Shown here piece by piece: positions 45,933 to 54,599 of a DNA stretch of 64,000 bases. Both the position numbers and the translations under genes were made by a program. The stretch is from NCBI RefSeq assembly GCF_014892515.1, contig NZ_JADBGR010000057.1, forward strand, positions 117,704 to 181,703, given 5' to 3'. The notes under the pieces are model-generated. The model was given only the letters and a program-made list of their open reading frames with translations. It ran no database searches and was not told the origin of the DNA. The stretch's first letter is position 1. Each line of letters opens with the position of its first letter. The DNA is from Myceligenerans pegani. GTDB lineage: Bacteria; Actinomycetota; Actinomycetes; Actinomycetales; Cellulomonadaceae.

Positions 45933-46736
45933 ATGAACGCGATCCCCACCCCGTACGAGGACCTCCTGCGCGACGTGCTCACCACCGGTACGCACAAGAG
46001 CGACCGCACGGGGACGGGGACGCGCAGCGTCTTCGGGCGGCAGATCCGGTACGACCTCTCCCAGGGGTTCCCGCTGATCACCACCAAGAAGGTGCACCTC
46101 AGGTCCATCGTGTACGAACTGCTGTGGTTCCTGCGCGGCGAGTCCAACGTGCGTTGGCTGCAGGAGCACGGCGTCACGATCTGGGACGAGTGGGCCGACG
46201 AGAGCGGCGAACTCGGCCCCGTCTACGGCGTCCAGTGGCGGTCGTGGCCCACGCCGTCGGGCGGGCAGATCGACCAGATCGCCGAGGTCGTCGACCAGAT
46301 CCGCACGAACCCGGACTCACGGCGCCACATCGTCACCGCCTGGAACCCGGCCGACGTCGGCGACATGGCCCTGCCGCCCTGCCACGCCCTGTTCCAGTTC
46401 TACGTCGCCGACGGGAAGCTCAGCTGCCAGCTCTACCAGCGCTCGGCCGACCTCTTCCTCGGCGTGCCGTTCAACATCGCCTCCTACGCGCTGCTCACCC
46501 ACATGGTCGCGGCGCAGACCGGGCTCGACGTCGGCGACTTCGTCTGGACGGGCGGCGACTGCCACATCTACGACAACCACCTCGAGCAGGTCGCCACGCA
46601 GCTCGCGCGCGACCCCTACCCGTACCCGACCCTCCGCCTCGCGCCCCGCGACTCCATCTTCGACTACGAGTACGCGGACATCGAGGTCCTGGGCTACGTC
46701 TCCCACCCGGGCCTCAAGGCCCCGGTCGCGGTCTGA
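45933..46736 (+). CDS. thyA: thymidylate synthase
   Basis: 267-aa ThyA converting dUMP to dTMP with methylene-tetrahydrofolate. The catalytic Cys is in [10 protein letters not shown]. The dUMP site has [10 protein letters not shown] and [22 protein letters not shown], and folate contacts are in the C-terminal part (KAPVAV end). The length is standard. folA follows after 55 bp, so the two supply and regenerate folate together (ThyA makes dihydrofolate that DHFR reduces). Leaderless start. Confidence 0.97.
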   Translation: MNAIPTPYEDLLRDVLTTGTHKSDRTGTGTRSVFGRQIRYDLSQGFPLITTKKVHLRSIVYELLWFLRGESNVRWLQEHGVTIWDEWADESGELGPVYGVQWRSWPTPSGGQIDQIAEVVDQIRTNPDSRRHIVTAWNPADVGDMALPPCHALFQFYVADGKLSCQLYQRSADLFLGVPFNIASYALLTHMVAAQTGLDVGDFVWTGGDCHIYDNHLEQVATQLARDPYPYPTLRLAPRDSIFDYEYADIEVLGYVSHPGLKAPVAV

Positions 46737-46791
46737 TCGTGCGCGGATCATCGTCGACGACGGCGGTCGCCCGGGACGGAGGACACCGGTG

Positions 46792-47340
46792 ATGATCGGC
46801 CTCATCTGGGCGCAGGCTCGCGACGCCGCCGGCCGGCCCGTGATCGGTGCGGACAACGCGATCCCCTGGCGCATCCCGGAGGACTTCGGCCGGTTCAAGG
46901 CCATCACGTCCGGACACCCTGTGGTCATGGGACGCCTCACCTGGGAATCCCTCCCCAAACGGCCCCTGCCCCGCCGCACCAACGTGGTGATCACCAGCCT
47001 CGGCGCCGTGATCGGCATGGCGACCGTCCCCACCCACGGCGAGGGATCGACCACTCCGCCCACCATGGTGGAGGTCGCGGGATCGCTCCAGGAGGCGCTG
47101 GCGCTCGCGGCCGACGCGCCCGGTGGGGACGAGACCTGGGTGATGGGTGGTGCGCGCCTCTACGCCGAGGCGATCGACGTCGCCGACCGGCTCGAGGTGA
47201 CCGAGGTGGACCTCGAGGTCGAGGGCGACACCTTCGCCCCACCGATCGACCCGGAGACCTGGCAGCCGGCCTCGACGCCGGACTGGACGACCTCGGCCTC
47301 CGGCGTCCGGTTCCGCCACCTCACCTACCTGCACCTCTGA
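46792..47340 (+). CDS. folA: dihydrofolate reductase
   Basis: 182-aa NADPH-dependent DHFR. Motifs: IGLIWAQA strand, AIPWRIPEDFGRFK (substrate site, Pro-Trp), HPVVMGRLTWESLP and WVMGGARLYAEAI. The ATG at 46792 has GGAGG about 8 bases upstream; GTG 46789 immediately before is equivalent. It is cotranscribed with thyA and followed by a DUF2809 gene 13 bp downstream. The usual target of trimethoprim. Confidence 0.95.
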   Translation: MIGLIWAQARDAAGRPVIGADNAIPWRIPEDFGRFKAITSGHPVVMGRLTWESLPKRPLPRRTNVVITSLGAVIGMATVPTHGEGSTTPPTMVEVAGSLQEALALAADAPGGDETWVMGGARLYAEAIDVADRLEVTEVDLEVEGDTFAPPIDPETWQPASTPDWTTSASGVRFRHLTYLHL

Positions 47341-47353
47341 CGACGGTTTCCGC

Positions 47354-47749
47354 GTGAGGGCCACCATGCCGCGCTCGACGTCCGTCCTGATCGCCGTCGT
47401 CGTCGTTCTCGCCGGGCTCGGGGCCCGGGCCGCACTGCCAGGCGTCGTGGGCGGTCCGGTCGGCGATGCGCTCTATGCGACGCTGGTCGTGCTGCTGGTC
47501 GTGCTGGTACGGCCGCGCACCTCCCCGGTCGCGGCTGCCCTCGCCGGTTTCGCCGTCTGCCTCGCGATCGAGCTGTTCCAGCTCACCGGCATACCGGTCG
47601 CCGTCGCGGAGCGGTTCCCCCTGGCCCGGATAGTGCTCGGAACCACCTTCTGGGCGCCCGACCTGCTGCGCTACGCCGCCGGAGCCGCACTTGGTGGTGT
47701 CCTGTGCCGGATCGGTGGGCGGCGTGCCGTCGCGGAGGACGCGGCCTGA
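47354..47749 (+). CDS. DUF2809 membrane protein
   Basis: 131-aa small membrane protein with four predicted helices, matching DUF2809 (YATLVVLLVVLVRPR, AIELFQLTGIP, LGTTFWAPDLLRYAAG motifs). Function unknown. GTG 47354 lies 13 bases after folA, so it is likely the last gene of the thyA-folA operon. Confidence 0.78.
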   Translation: MRATMPRSTSVLIAVVVVLAGLGARAALPGVVGGPVGDALYATLVVLLVVLVRPRTSPVAAALAGFAVCLAIELFQLTGIPVAVAERFPLARIVLGTTFWAPDLLRYAAGAALGGVLCRIGGRRAVAEDAA

Positions 47750-47771
47750 ACCCCGGCTGTCCCCGAGTGGC

Positions 47772-47843
47772 GGCCTTGTGTCGCGGATGGGCGGGGCCTG
47801 TGGGTCGCGGATGGGCGCCGGCCCTGTGTCGCGGGCGGGCGGC
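47772..47843 (+). repeat. three imperfect 23-26-bp tandem repeats
   Basis: Copies at 47772-47794, 47795-47820 and 47821-47843 share GTCGCGGATGGGCG with small changes, in the gap between the DUF2809 gene and the GH43 gene. No gene or protein use is apparent. Confidence 0.75.
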
Positions 47844-47934
47844 GGCCCTGCGCGGGCTCGTCGCCGGGCCTGGCCGGCCGCCGCCGTCCCGTCAGGCGCG
47901 CCGAATGCTGTAGGAGCGTGCGACCTGGGTGCCG

Positions 47935-49728
47935 TCAGGCCCTTCTGTCGGCGACGACGACGCCGACCGGGCCGAACGTCGCCCCGTCGCCCTCCGCGAG
48001 GGACACGCCGAGCGGCGCGTTCGCGAACAGGCCCACCTCGGCGCCGATCCAGCCGCCGGGGACGGCGGCCCAGGCAGGGGAGAACTCGTGCCACGGCCCG
48101 CCCGTGTCGGCAGGGCCAGTGCTTGCGGTGCCGTCCCGACCGGCCGGCGCGCGGTCGCGAGGGCCACCGTCCGTCGTGTCGTCCGCGCCGGCCGTGCCGT
48201 CGCCGCGTGTCGTGTCATCGCGGCCGATCTCGTCGTGCCCGGGAGCCCCGTGGTGGCTGCGGGTCTCATCGCCGCCAGTTTCGTCGTCGCCGGCTTTGTC
48301 GTCGCCGGCCCCGTCGCCACCCACCGCGCGCCACGAGAACCTGACCGTCCCGGTGTCGTCGACGGCGATCCGCAGGTCGAGCGTCGCGGCCGGGGCCAGG
48401 GTGCGTGCGAGCGTGTCCTCGCGGGCACCCGGAACGCTCCGCGCATATGCCACGTCGAAGCCGGCGGGCGTGCGGACGAGTCCGATCCAGGCGTACTCGC
48501 GACCAAGCACCACGAGCCCTGCGCGGGCGCCGGGCGCGTCGCCGTGCAGGGTGACGCGCGTGGTCCACGTGCTCGCGCGGCCCGGGAGCTGCTGGCACAG
48601 GATCGCCCCCTGTTCGCGCAGATTGCCGCGGGGAGCGGCCTGCGCGGGCAGATGGATCGAACCGTCGCCGGGCGCCGAGCACCATGTCGGCTCGGGATTG
48701 GCCTGCCAGTGCCACCGCGACGTGAGTCCCGGGACGGAGAAGTCGTCGCTGCGAGCCGGCTCCCGCTGCTCGCCACCGAGCTGGGGAAGTGGCACGGGAT
48801 GCTCGAGCACCGGGCGCCCGCGTCCGCCCGCCGGACCGGCCGGGCTTCCGCCCCGGGCGCCCATTGCCTCCTCCGGCAGCGGCTCACCCATCCGCGGCCA
48901 GCCGTCGGCGTCGTCCCAGGTCATCGGCTGGAGGTGCACCACCCGCCCGAACGGTCCGCGGTCCTGGAAGTGGAGGAACCAGTGGGCTCCGTCCGCCGTG
49001 TCGACCCATGCGCCCTGGTGGGGCCCGTTGACTGGCGTCCCGCCCTGCTCGAGCACGACACGGTGTTCGTACGGTCCCCAGATCGACCTGGACCGGAACA
49101 CGGTCTGCCAGCCGGTGGAGACGCCGCCGGCCGGAGCGAAGATCCAGTACCAGCCATCACGCTTGTCGAGCTTGGGGCCCTCCAGCGTGCCGAACCCGGG
49201 CAGTTCGTCGCCGTCGATCACCGTCCGGGCAGGCCCCACGACCCGCCGCAGTTCCGGGTCCACCTCGACGACCGTGAGGAGGTTCTTGACCCCTGCCCGG
49301 CTGCCGGCCCATCCGTGCACGAGGTACGCGCGGCCGTCGTCGTCCCACAGCGGGCAGGGGTCGATCAGGCCACGGCCCGGCAGGAGGCACCACGGTTCGG
49401 ACCAGGGACCGCGCGGGTCGGCGGCGGTGAGCACGAAGATCCCGTGATCGGGATCGGGGTACACGATGACGAAGGTCCCCTCGTGATGCCGCAGGCTCGG
49501 CGCCCAGACGCCGGAGCCGTGCCGGGGGAGGGCGTAGTGCTCCCGCGGGGGCACGGCCGGCAGCGCGTTGGCGACGTGCACCCACGCCACGAGGTCGCGC
49601 GAGTGCAGGATCGGGAGCCCCGGGGCGCGGTTGAAGCTCGAGGCGACCATCCAGAAGTCGTCGCCGACGCGGATCGCGTCCGGGTCGGGCCAGTCGGCGT
49701 CGAGCACCGGGTTCGTGTAGGTCGCCAT
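47935..49728 (-). CDS. glycoside hydrolase family 43 enzyme with C-terminal sandwich domain
   Basis: 597-aa GH43 protein, a beta-xylosidase or arabinofuranosidase type enzyme, probably acting on imported oligosaccharides because no signal peptide is seen. The five-bladed propeller motifs are PVLDADWPDPD (catalytic base Asp), GLIDPCPLWDDDG (pKa modulator) and TLEGPKLDKRDG (catalytic Glu). The C-terminal domain is the GH43_C2 (concanavalin-like) sandwich. It contains an unusual Asp/Gly/Thr/Arg-rich insert of about 70 residues (GGDGAGDDKAGDDETGGDET region). ATG 49728 follows AAAGG. Divergent from the ABC operon. Confidence 0.9.
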   Translation of the reverse strand: MATYTNPVLDADWPDPDAIRVGDDFWMVASSFNRAPGLPILHSRDLVAWVHVANALPAVPPREHYALPRHGSGVWAPSLRHHEGTFVIVYPDPDHGIFVLTAADPRGPWSEPWCLLPGRGLIDPCPLWDDDGRAYLVHGWAGSRAGVKNLLTVVEVDPELRRVVGPARTVIDGDELPGFGTLEGPKLDKRDGWYWIFAPAGGVSTGWQTVFRSRSIWGPYEHRVVLEQGGTPVNGPHQGAWVDTADGAHWFLHFQDRGPFGRVVHLQPMTWDDADGWPRMGEPLPEEAMGARGGSPAGPAGGRGRPVLEHPVPLPQLGGEQREPARSDDFSVPGLTSRWHWQANPEPTWCSAPGDGSIHLPAQAAPRGNLREQGAILCQQLPGRASTWTTRVTLHGDAPGARAGLVVLGREYAWIGLVRTPAGFDVAYARSVPGAREDTLARTLAPAATLDLRIAVDDTGTVRFSWRAVGGDGAGDDKAGDDETGGDETRSHHGAPGHDEIGRDDTTRGDGTAGADDTTDGGPRDRAPAGRDGTASTGPADTGGPWHEFSPAWAAVPGGWIGAEVGLFANAPLGVSLAEGDGATFGPVGVVVADRRA

Positions 49729-49882
49729 GGTGGCCTTTCGTCGCGTCGTCGCTGATGCGGTCGGTCGGATGTCGTTGCGATCGGTCCCCGGAGGGGCCGA
49801 CCGCACGGACATCGGGCCGACCGCTCGACATCGGGCCGACCACATCCGGGGCACAGCGACCCCGAACACAGGGCCAACCGTA

Positions 49883-49895
49883 GCAAGCGCTTTCC
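49883..49895. promoter_or_regulatory. LacI-family operator candidate 1
   Basis: GCAAGCGCTTTCC contains the perfect palindrome AAGCGCTT, a core common to LacI-family operators, about 155 bases before the GH43 start. Confidence 0.6.
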
Positions 49896-49916
49896 AGTAC
49901 TTCTCATTTCCCCCTT

Positions 49917-49929
49917 GCAACGTTTAACC
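49917..49929. promoter_or_regulatory. LacI-family operator candidate 2
   Basis: GCAACGTTTAACC with palindromic centre AACGTT, 34 bases from candidate 1. Confidence 0.45.
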
Positions 49930-49951
49930 GATGTCCGGTACGTTCCCGGGA

Positions 49952-49959
49952 AACCGGTT
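49952..49959. promoter_or_regulatory. LacI-family operator candidate 3
   Basis: AACCGGTT palindrome, about 35 bases from candidate 2, nearest to the ABC operon. It fits the AAnCGnTT pattern of LacI-family sites. Confidence 0.5.
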
Positions 49960-50020
49960 GCTCGCTCCCGTCCGGGAGCGTTTGCCGGTGGTCAGCTCGA
50001 CGGCGAGCAGGAGGGGGCGT

Positions 50021-50065
50021 ATGCCGATGGCGGTCGCGAAGAACCCGGGGCGGGCGGTGCGATGA
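50021..50065 (+). CDS. 14-codon leader ORF coupled to the permease gene
   Basis: ATG 50021 is preceded by GGAGGGGGCGT, a stronger ribosome binding site than the permease has. It encodes MPMAVAKNPGRAVR and stops at TGA 50063-50065, overlapping the permease ATG at 50062 in ATGA. There is no amino-acid bias suggesting classic attenuation. It probably delivers ribosomes to the permease start by translational coupling. Protein function is not expected. Confidence 0.5.
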   Translation: MPMAVAKNPGRAVR

Positions 50066-51033
50066 GCTCCGCCACCACGACGGCACCGGCGGCTCCGGAG
50101 CGCCCCGCTGTCCCGTCCGCTCCCCGCCGCGGACGACGCCGGTCGTCACTCCTGCGGCACCGCACCCTCTACCTGATGGCCGTCCCGGGCATCCTCTACT
50201 TCCTCGTCTTCAAGTACGCCCCCATGGGCGGCCTCGTCATCGCCTTCCAGGACTACATGCCGTTCCTCGGCATCGGCGGCAGCCCGTGGGTCGGCTTCGA
50301 CCACTTCGTGCGGCTGTTCACCGAGGACACGTTCCTCCTGCTGCTGCGCAACACCGTCGTCGTCTCCCTGCTGCTGCTCGTCTTCGCGTTCCCGGTGCCG
50401 ATCATCCTGGCGCTGCTGCTCAACGAGGTGCGCACGCGCGCCTTCCGGCGCACCGTCCAGTCGGTGATCTACCTGCCGCACTTCATGTCGTGGGTCATCG
50501 TCGCCTCGATCTTCTACGTGCTGCTGTCGACCGACGGCGGCTCCGTCAACAACGTCATCGTGGCCGCGGGGGGCGAGCCGGTCCCGTTCCTCACCGACCC
50601 GGACTGGCTGCGCCCGCTCTACGTCGGTCAGGAGATCTGGAAGGGCGCCGGCTGGGGAACCATCGTCTACCTCGCCGCCATGACCGCCGTCGACGTCCAG
50701 CTCTACGAGGCCGCCGAGCTCGACGGCGCGAACCGGCTGCAGCAGACCTGGCACGTCACGCTGCCCGCCATCCGCCCGACCATCATCGTCATGTTCATCC
50801 TGGCCATCGGCGACTTCCTGGAACTCGGCTTCGAGCACATGTTCCTGGTCATGAACTCCCTGAACCGCGAGGTGGGCGAGATCTTCGACACCTACGTGTA
50901 CACCGCCGGTATCCAGAACGGGCAGCTCAGCTACGCGGCCGCCGTCGGCCTCTTCAAGGGGCTGGTCGGGCTGCTGCTGGTCGTCATGGCGAACCGCCTC
51001 GCCAAGCGGTTCGGCGAAGAAGGCGTCTACTAG
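50062..51033 (+). CDS. ABC sugar permease, LplB type
   Basis: 323-aa membrane subunit of a carbohydrate-uptake-1 ABC importer. A basic N-terminus and six helices (LYLMAVPGILYFLVF onward), with the EAA loop EAAELDGANRLQQTWHVTLP that contacts the ATPase. Start by coupling with the leader ORF. LplB/YtcP-type permeases import oligosaccharides from pectin or hemicellulose side chains. No ATPase gene is present, so a shared ATPase (MsmK type) encoded elsewhere is likely. The partner permease is 4 kb downstream. Confidence 0.92.
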   Translation: MSSATTTAPAAPERPAVPSAPRRGRRRSSLLRHRTLYLMAVPGILYFLVFKYAPMGGLVIAFQDYMPFLGIGGSPWVGFDHFVRLFTEDTFLLLLRNTVVVSLLLLVFAFPVPIILALLLNEVRTRAFRRTVQSVIYLPHFMSWVIVASIFYVLLSTDGGSVNNVIVAAGGEPVPFLTDPDWLRPLYVGQEIWKGAGWGTIVYLAAMTAVDVQLYEAAELDGANRLQQTWHVTLPAIRPTIIVMFILAIGDFLELGFEHMFLVMNSLNREVGEIFDTYVYTAGIQNGQLSYAAAVGLFKGLVGLLLVVMANRLAKRFGEEGVY

Positions 51034-51055
51034 GTCGGCCGCGGAGGCGATGCGC

Positions 51056-51781
51056 ATGTTCTCGTTCGAAGGCTTCGTCCGGATCAACACCTTCCTCGTC
51101 GGCGTCTACCGGGTCGCGTACCTCAACCTGCTGTGGCTGACGACGACGGTGCTCGGCCTCGGTGTCGGCGGCATCGGCCCGGCGTCGTACGCGCTGGCCA
51201 AGTACCTGGACCGGTGGCTACGCGCCGGCGAGACGCCGCCCCCGGCCAGGACCTTCTGGCGGTACGCCCGCGAACGGCCCTGGCACGCGACGCTCGTGGC
51301 CTGGATCCTCCTGGCGGCCGGCGGCGTCGTCGTCACCAACGTGTTCCTCGCGACGAGCTGGTACGTGCAGGCCGCCAACGTCGGCGCGCTCGCGGTGCTC
51401 GGGGTCGCGGCGTCGTACGTGTACCCGGTGATGGTGGCGACGGACCTGCCCACGATCCCGCGGCAGCTCGCCGGGGCGCTGCTGATCGGGTTCGGCTCCC
51501 TGCACCGGACGATCCTCGGCGCCACCGCCGTCGGCCTGGCCTGCTGGCTGCTGTGGCAGTTCGCGCTGCCGCTGCTGGTCATGTTCGGCGTCGGCATCCC
51601 GGCGTTCGCGACCGGGCTCGTCACCCGGGGGATCTTCCGGGGCCTGACCGACGACCGGGCCCTGTCCGCGCCTCGCGCCCCGGCCTCCCGCGCTTCGGCC
51701 CCGCCCCCTCGAACCTCAAGCCCTCCTCCCTCGACCCCTCGAACCGCAAGACCTCACCTCACGGAAGGAACGGCCCCATGA
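51056..51781 (+). CDS. DUF624 (YesL-like) membrane protein
   Basis: 241-aa membrane protein with about five helices, of the YesL/DUF624 family that accompanies oligogalacturonide and rhamnogalacturonan importers in Bacillus. Signature segments are FVRINTFLVGVYRVAYLNLL and SLHRTILGATAVG. Function is unknown. ATG 51056 is preferred because GGAGG is about 9 bases upstream; ATG 51050 also possible. The C-terminal 40 residues are Pro/Ser/Arg-rich and end overlapping the next start (ATGA at 51778), possibly intergenic sequence recruited as a tail. Confidence 0.88.
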   Translation: MFSFEGFVRINTFLVGVYRVAYLNLLWLTTTVLGLGVGGIGPASYALAKYLDRWLRAGETPPPARTFWRYARERPWHATLVAWILLAAGGVVVTNVFLATSWYVQAANVGALAVLGVAASYVYPVMVATDLPTIPRQLAGALLIGFGSLHRTILGATAVGLACWLLWQFALPLLVMFGVGIPAFATGLVTRGIFRGLTDDRALSAPRAPASRASAPPPRTSSPPPSTPRTARPHLTEGTAP

Positions 51782-53283
51782 AGAAGGCCAGGATCGGAAC
51801 CGCGGTGGCGGCAGCGACGGCGCTGGCGCTCACCACCACGGCGTGCGGCACCTCGTCCGACGGCGGCGACGGCGGCGAGAAGAACAGCCTCACCTGGATG
51901 ACCATGCTCCACACGCCGACGACGCCCGAGAAGGGCGGCGTGATCGAGACGGCCCTGGAGGAGCACACCGGGATGGACGTCGAGTTCCAGTGGGTGCCCG
52001 ACGCGTCGAAGGAGGAGAAGCTCAACGCGGCGCTCGCCTCCGGTGAGCTGGCCGATCTCGTGTCGCTGACCGTCATCGACGACACCCAGGTGCGGTCGGC
52101 GCTGACCTCGGGCATGTTCTGGGACGTCGAGGACTATCTCGACGAGTTCCCGAACCTCGCCGAGATCCCCGACGCGACCCTGGACGCGGCCCGCATCGAC
52201 GGCGGGCTGTACGGCGTCCCGTACCAGAAGCCCGCCGCCCGGTACGGCGTCGTCGTGCGACAGGACTGGCTGGACAACCTCGGCCTCGAGGTGCCGCACA
52301 CGATCGAGGAGCTCACGGCGGTCGCCCGCGCGTTCACGGAGGACGACCCGGACGGCAACGGCAAGGACGACACCGTCGGCTTCTACGACCGCGAGGAGAG
52401 CTTCCTCGTCGGCTTCCGCTCGCTCGCGGGCTACTTCGGCGCCGGCCAGAAGTTCGAGGTGACCGACGACGGGCAGGTCGTCCCGGCCGCCACCACCGAC
52501 GCCTTCAAGGAGGCGATGGAGTGGTACCGGGACGTGTACGAGAACGGCTGGGTGAACCAGGAGTTCGTCACCGTCCAGAAGCAGAACCAGCAGGACGGCA
52601 TCGCCCAGGGCAAGGGCGGCATCGTCGTCACCGGCCTGTTCGAGGCGAAGAACTACAACGCGCTGGCGCAGAGCGCGGATCCGGACACCCCGATGGAGTG
52701 GGCCCTGATCAACGACATCACGTACGACGGCGTCGAGCGCCGCATCCTCTCCGACACGAACGGCGGCATGGGCGGCTGGCTCGCGATCCCCACGACGGAG
52801 GTCGAGACGGAGGACGAACTGCGGGCCGTGCTCGGCTTCGTCGACAAGCTCATGGACCCCGAGGCGTTCGAGCTCATGACGAACGGCGTGGAGGGCGAGC
52901 ACTTCGAGGTCGACGAGGACGGCGTCGTAACCATCACCGACCAGACCGCCTGGGAGCAGGAGGTGCAGCCCTTCAGCTCGTCCCGCCCGTCGGAGCTGGT
53001 GACGACGTTCCAGAGCTCGGACGAGTACGTGAACCTCGGCAACGAGCTCATGGCCGAGAACACCGAGTACATGGTCGTCAACCCGGCGCAGTCGCTGACC
53101 TCCGAGACGTTCGACCGGCAGTGGTCCACGATCGAGCAGCAGCTCAACGACGCCTACAACCAGTACATCACCGGGCAGATCGAGATGGCGGACTACGAGG
53201 CGACCATCGAGAAGCTCCGGGGGCAGGGTCTCGACCAGATCGTCGAGGAGTTCTCGGCGTCGTACGCCGAGGTGAACGGCTGA
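51778..53283 (+). CDS. ABC sugar-binding lipoprotein
   Basis: 501-aa extracellular solute-binding protein of the family-1 type, coupled to the upstream gene by ATGA. A signal peptide (KKARIGTAVAAATALAL) ends in lipobox TTAC with Cys23, followed by a Gly/Asp-rich linker. The body is long for this group and resembles LipO/YtcQ proteins that bind pectin or xylan oligosaccharides. It carries no visible repeats. AAGGAACGGCCCC precedes the start. It is the ligand-recognising partner of the two permeases. Confidence 0.93.
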   Translation: MKKARIGTAVAAATALALTTTACGTSSDGGDGGEKNSLTWMTMLHTPTTPEKGGVIETALEEHTGMDVEFQWVPDASKEEKLNAALASGELADLVSLTVIDDTQVRSALTSGMFWDVEDYLDEFPNLAEIPDATLDAARIDGGLYGVPYQKPAARYGVVVRQDWLDNLGLEVPHTIEELTAVARAFTEDDPDGNGKDDTVGFYDREESFLVGFRSLAGYFGAGQKFEVTDDGQVVPAATTDAFKEAMEWYRDVYENGWVNQEFVTVQKQNQQDGIAQGKGGIVVTGLFEAKNYNALAQSADPDTPMEWALINDITYDGVERRILSDTNGGMGGWLAIPTTEVETEDELRAVLGFVDKLMDPEAFELMTNGVEGEHFEVDEDGVVTITDQTAWEQEVQPFSSSRPSELVTTFQSSDEYVNLGNELMAENTEYMVVNPAQSLTSETFDRQWSTIEQQLNDAYNQYITGQIEMADYEATIEKLRGQGLDQIVEEFSASYAEVNG

Positions 53284-53285
53284 TC

Positions 53286-54599
53286 ATGGTGATCGTGGAC
53301 GCGGTGCGCTCCACCGGCGGACACGTCGGCGGAACGCTGCGGACGGCCGTTCTCCAGGCCGCCATCGACGCCGCCGCCCGGGAGGGCGGCGGCACCGTGA
53401 CCGTCGGGGCGGGCGTGCACCGCACCGGCGCCCTGCGCCTGCGCAGCCACGTCGAGCTGCGGCTCGAGGCGGGCGCGCGGCTCGAGTTCGTCCCCGACCG
53501 GGCCCTCTACCCACCGGTCGAGGCCCGCTGGGAGGGGGCACCCGCCGTCGTGCACTCGCCGTGCCTGTACGCGCACGGCGCCACCGACGTCGCGATCACC
53601 GGCCTCGGCACCATCGACGGCGGGGGAGTGCCGTGGTGGGACACGTTCCGGAACTCGCCCGGCGACCTCGATCACCCGCGGCCCACCCTGATCGGGCTGC
53701 ACGAGTGCGAGCGGGTGACCATCCGCGACGTCACACTGCGCGACTCGCCCTCGTGGACGGTGCATCCGCTGCTGTGCGAGGACGTCGCGATCTCCGGGGT
53801 GCGCATCACGAACCCCGCGGATTCGCCGAACACCGACGGGATCAACCCGGAGTCGTGCCGCAACGTGCGGATCAGCGATTGCCACATCGACGTCGGCGAC
53901 GACTGCGTGACGATCAAGTCCGGCACCGAGCGTTCGCCGCGCCGCGTGCCGTGCGAGAACATCACCGTCACCGGCTGCACGATGGTGCACGGCCACGGCG
54001 GCGTGGTGATCGGCAGCGAGATGAGCGGCGGCGTGCGGAACGTCGTCATCACCGGCTGCGTCTTCCAGGGCACCGACCGCGGGATCCGGATCAAGGCGCG
54101 GCGTGGGCGCGGCGGCGTGGTCGAGGACGTCCGCGTGAGCAACGTCGTCATGAGTGACGTCATGTGCCCCCTGGTGATCAACCCGTTCTACTTCTGCGGC
54201 CCCGGCGGCGACGAGCCGCACGTCGCCGACCGGACCCCGCACCCCGTCGACGACACCACGCCGCTCTTCCGCCGTATCCACGTCGCGCACGTCAGCGCCC
54301 GCGGCGTGCACGCGGCGGCCGCGCACGTGTACGGACTGCCGGAGCAGCCGGTCACCGAGCTGACGCTCGACGACGTCGTGGTCTCGTTCGCCGACGACCC
54401 GGTGGCCGGCTACCCGGCGATGGCCGACGGCGTGGAGCTCATGACGCGCCGTGGCTTCCACTTCGGGTACGTCGCGGACTCGGACGTCCGCCGCGTCCGC
54501 GTGGACGGGTGCGACGGGCCGGGCGTCGTCGCGGAGCACAGCCCTACGCTGCGCCTCTCGGAGGTGAGGATCGATGGCAAGGCCGACGACGACGGCTGA
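53286..54599 (+). CDS. glycoside hydrolase family 28 (polygalacturonase-like)
   Basis: 437-aa right-handed beta-helix enzyme that hydrolyses galacturonan or rhamnogalacturonan linkages. All GH28 motifs are present: NTDGINPES, VGDDCVTIKSG (two Asp), GHGGVVIGSEM (His) and RGIRIKARR (Arg-Ile-Lys). No signal peptide is seen, so it probably acts on imported oligomers inside the cell, like YteR/exo-type GH28 enzymes in Gram-positive bacteria. It starts 2 bases after the binding-protein stop; its 3' end overlaps the next gene by 26 bases. Confidence 0.92.
   Translation: MVIVDAVRSTGGHVGGTLRTAVLQAAIDAAAREGGGTVTVGAGVHRTGALRLRSHVELRLEAGARLEFVPDRALYPPVEARWEGAPAVVHSPCLYAHGATDVAITGLGTIDGGGVPWWDTFRNSPGDLDHPRPTLIGLHECERVTIRDVTLRDSPSWTVHPLLCEDVAISGVRITNPADSPNTDGINPESCRNVRISDCHIDVGDDCVTIKSGTERSPRRVPCENITVTGCTMVHGHGGVVIGSEMSGGVRNVVITGCVFQGTDRGIRIKARRGRGGVVEDVRVSNVVMSDVMCPLVINPFYFCGPGGDEPHVADRTPHPVDDTTPLFRRIHVAHVSARGVHAAAAHVYGLPEQPVTELTLDDVVVSFADDPVAGYPAMADGVELMTRRGFHFGYVADSDVRRVRVDGCDGPGVVAEHSPTLRLSEVRIDGKADDDG

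Larger units (their letters stand above)
49729..50061. other. 333-bp divergent regulatory region, GH43 versus ABC operon
   Basis: Holds no gene apart from a 14-codon leader ORF at its right end. It contains three palindromes with CG centres (listed separately) spaced 30-35 bases apart, which fit LacI-family repressor sites for both divergent transcripts. No LacI gene is in the window, so the regulator is encoded elsewhere. Confidence 0.6.
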
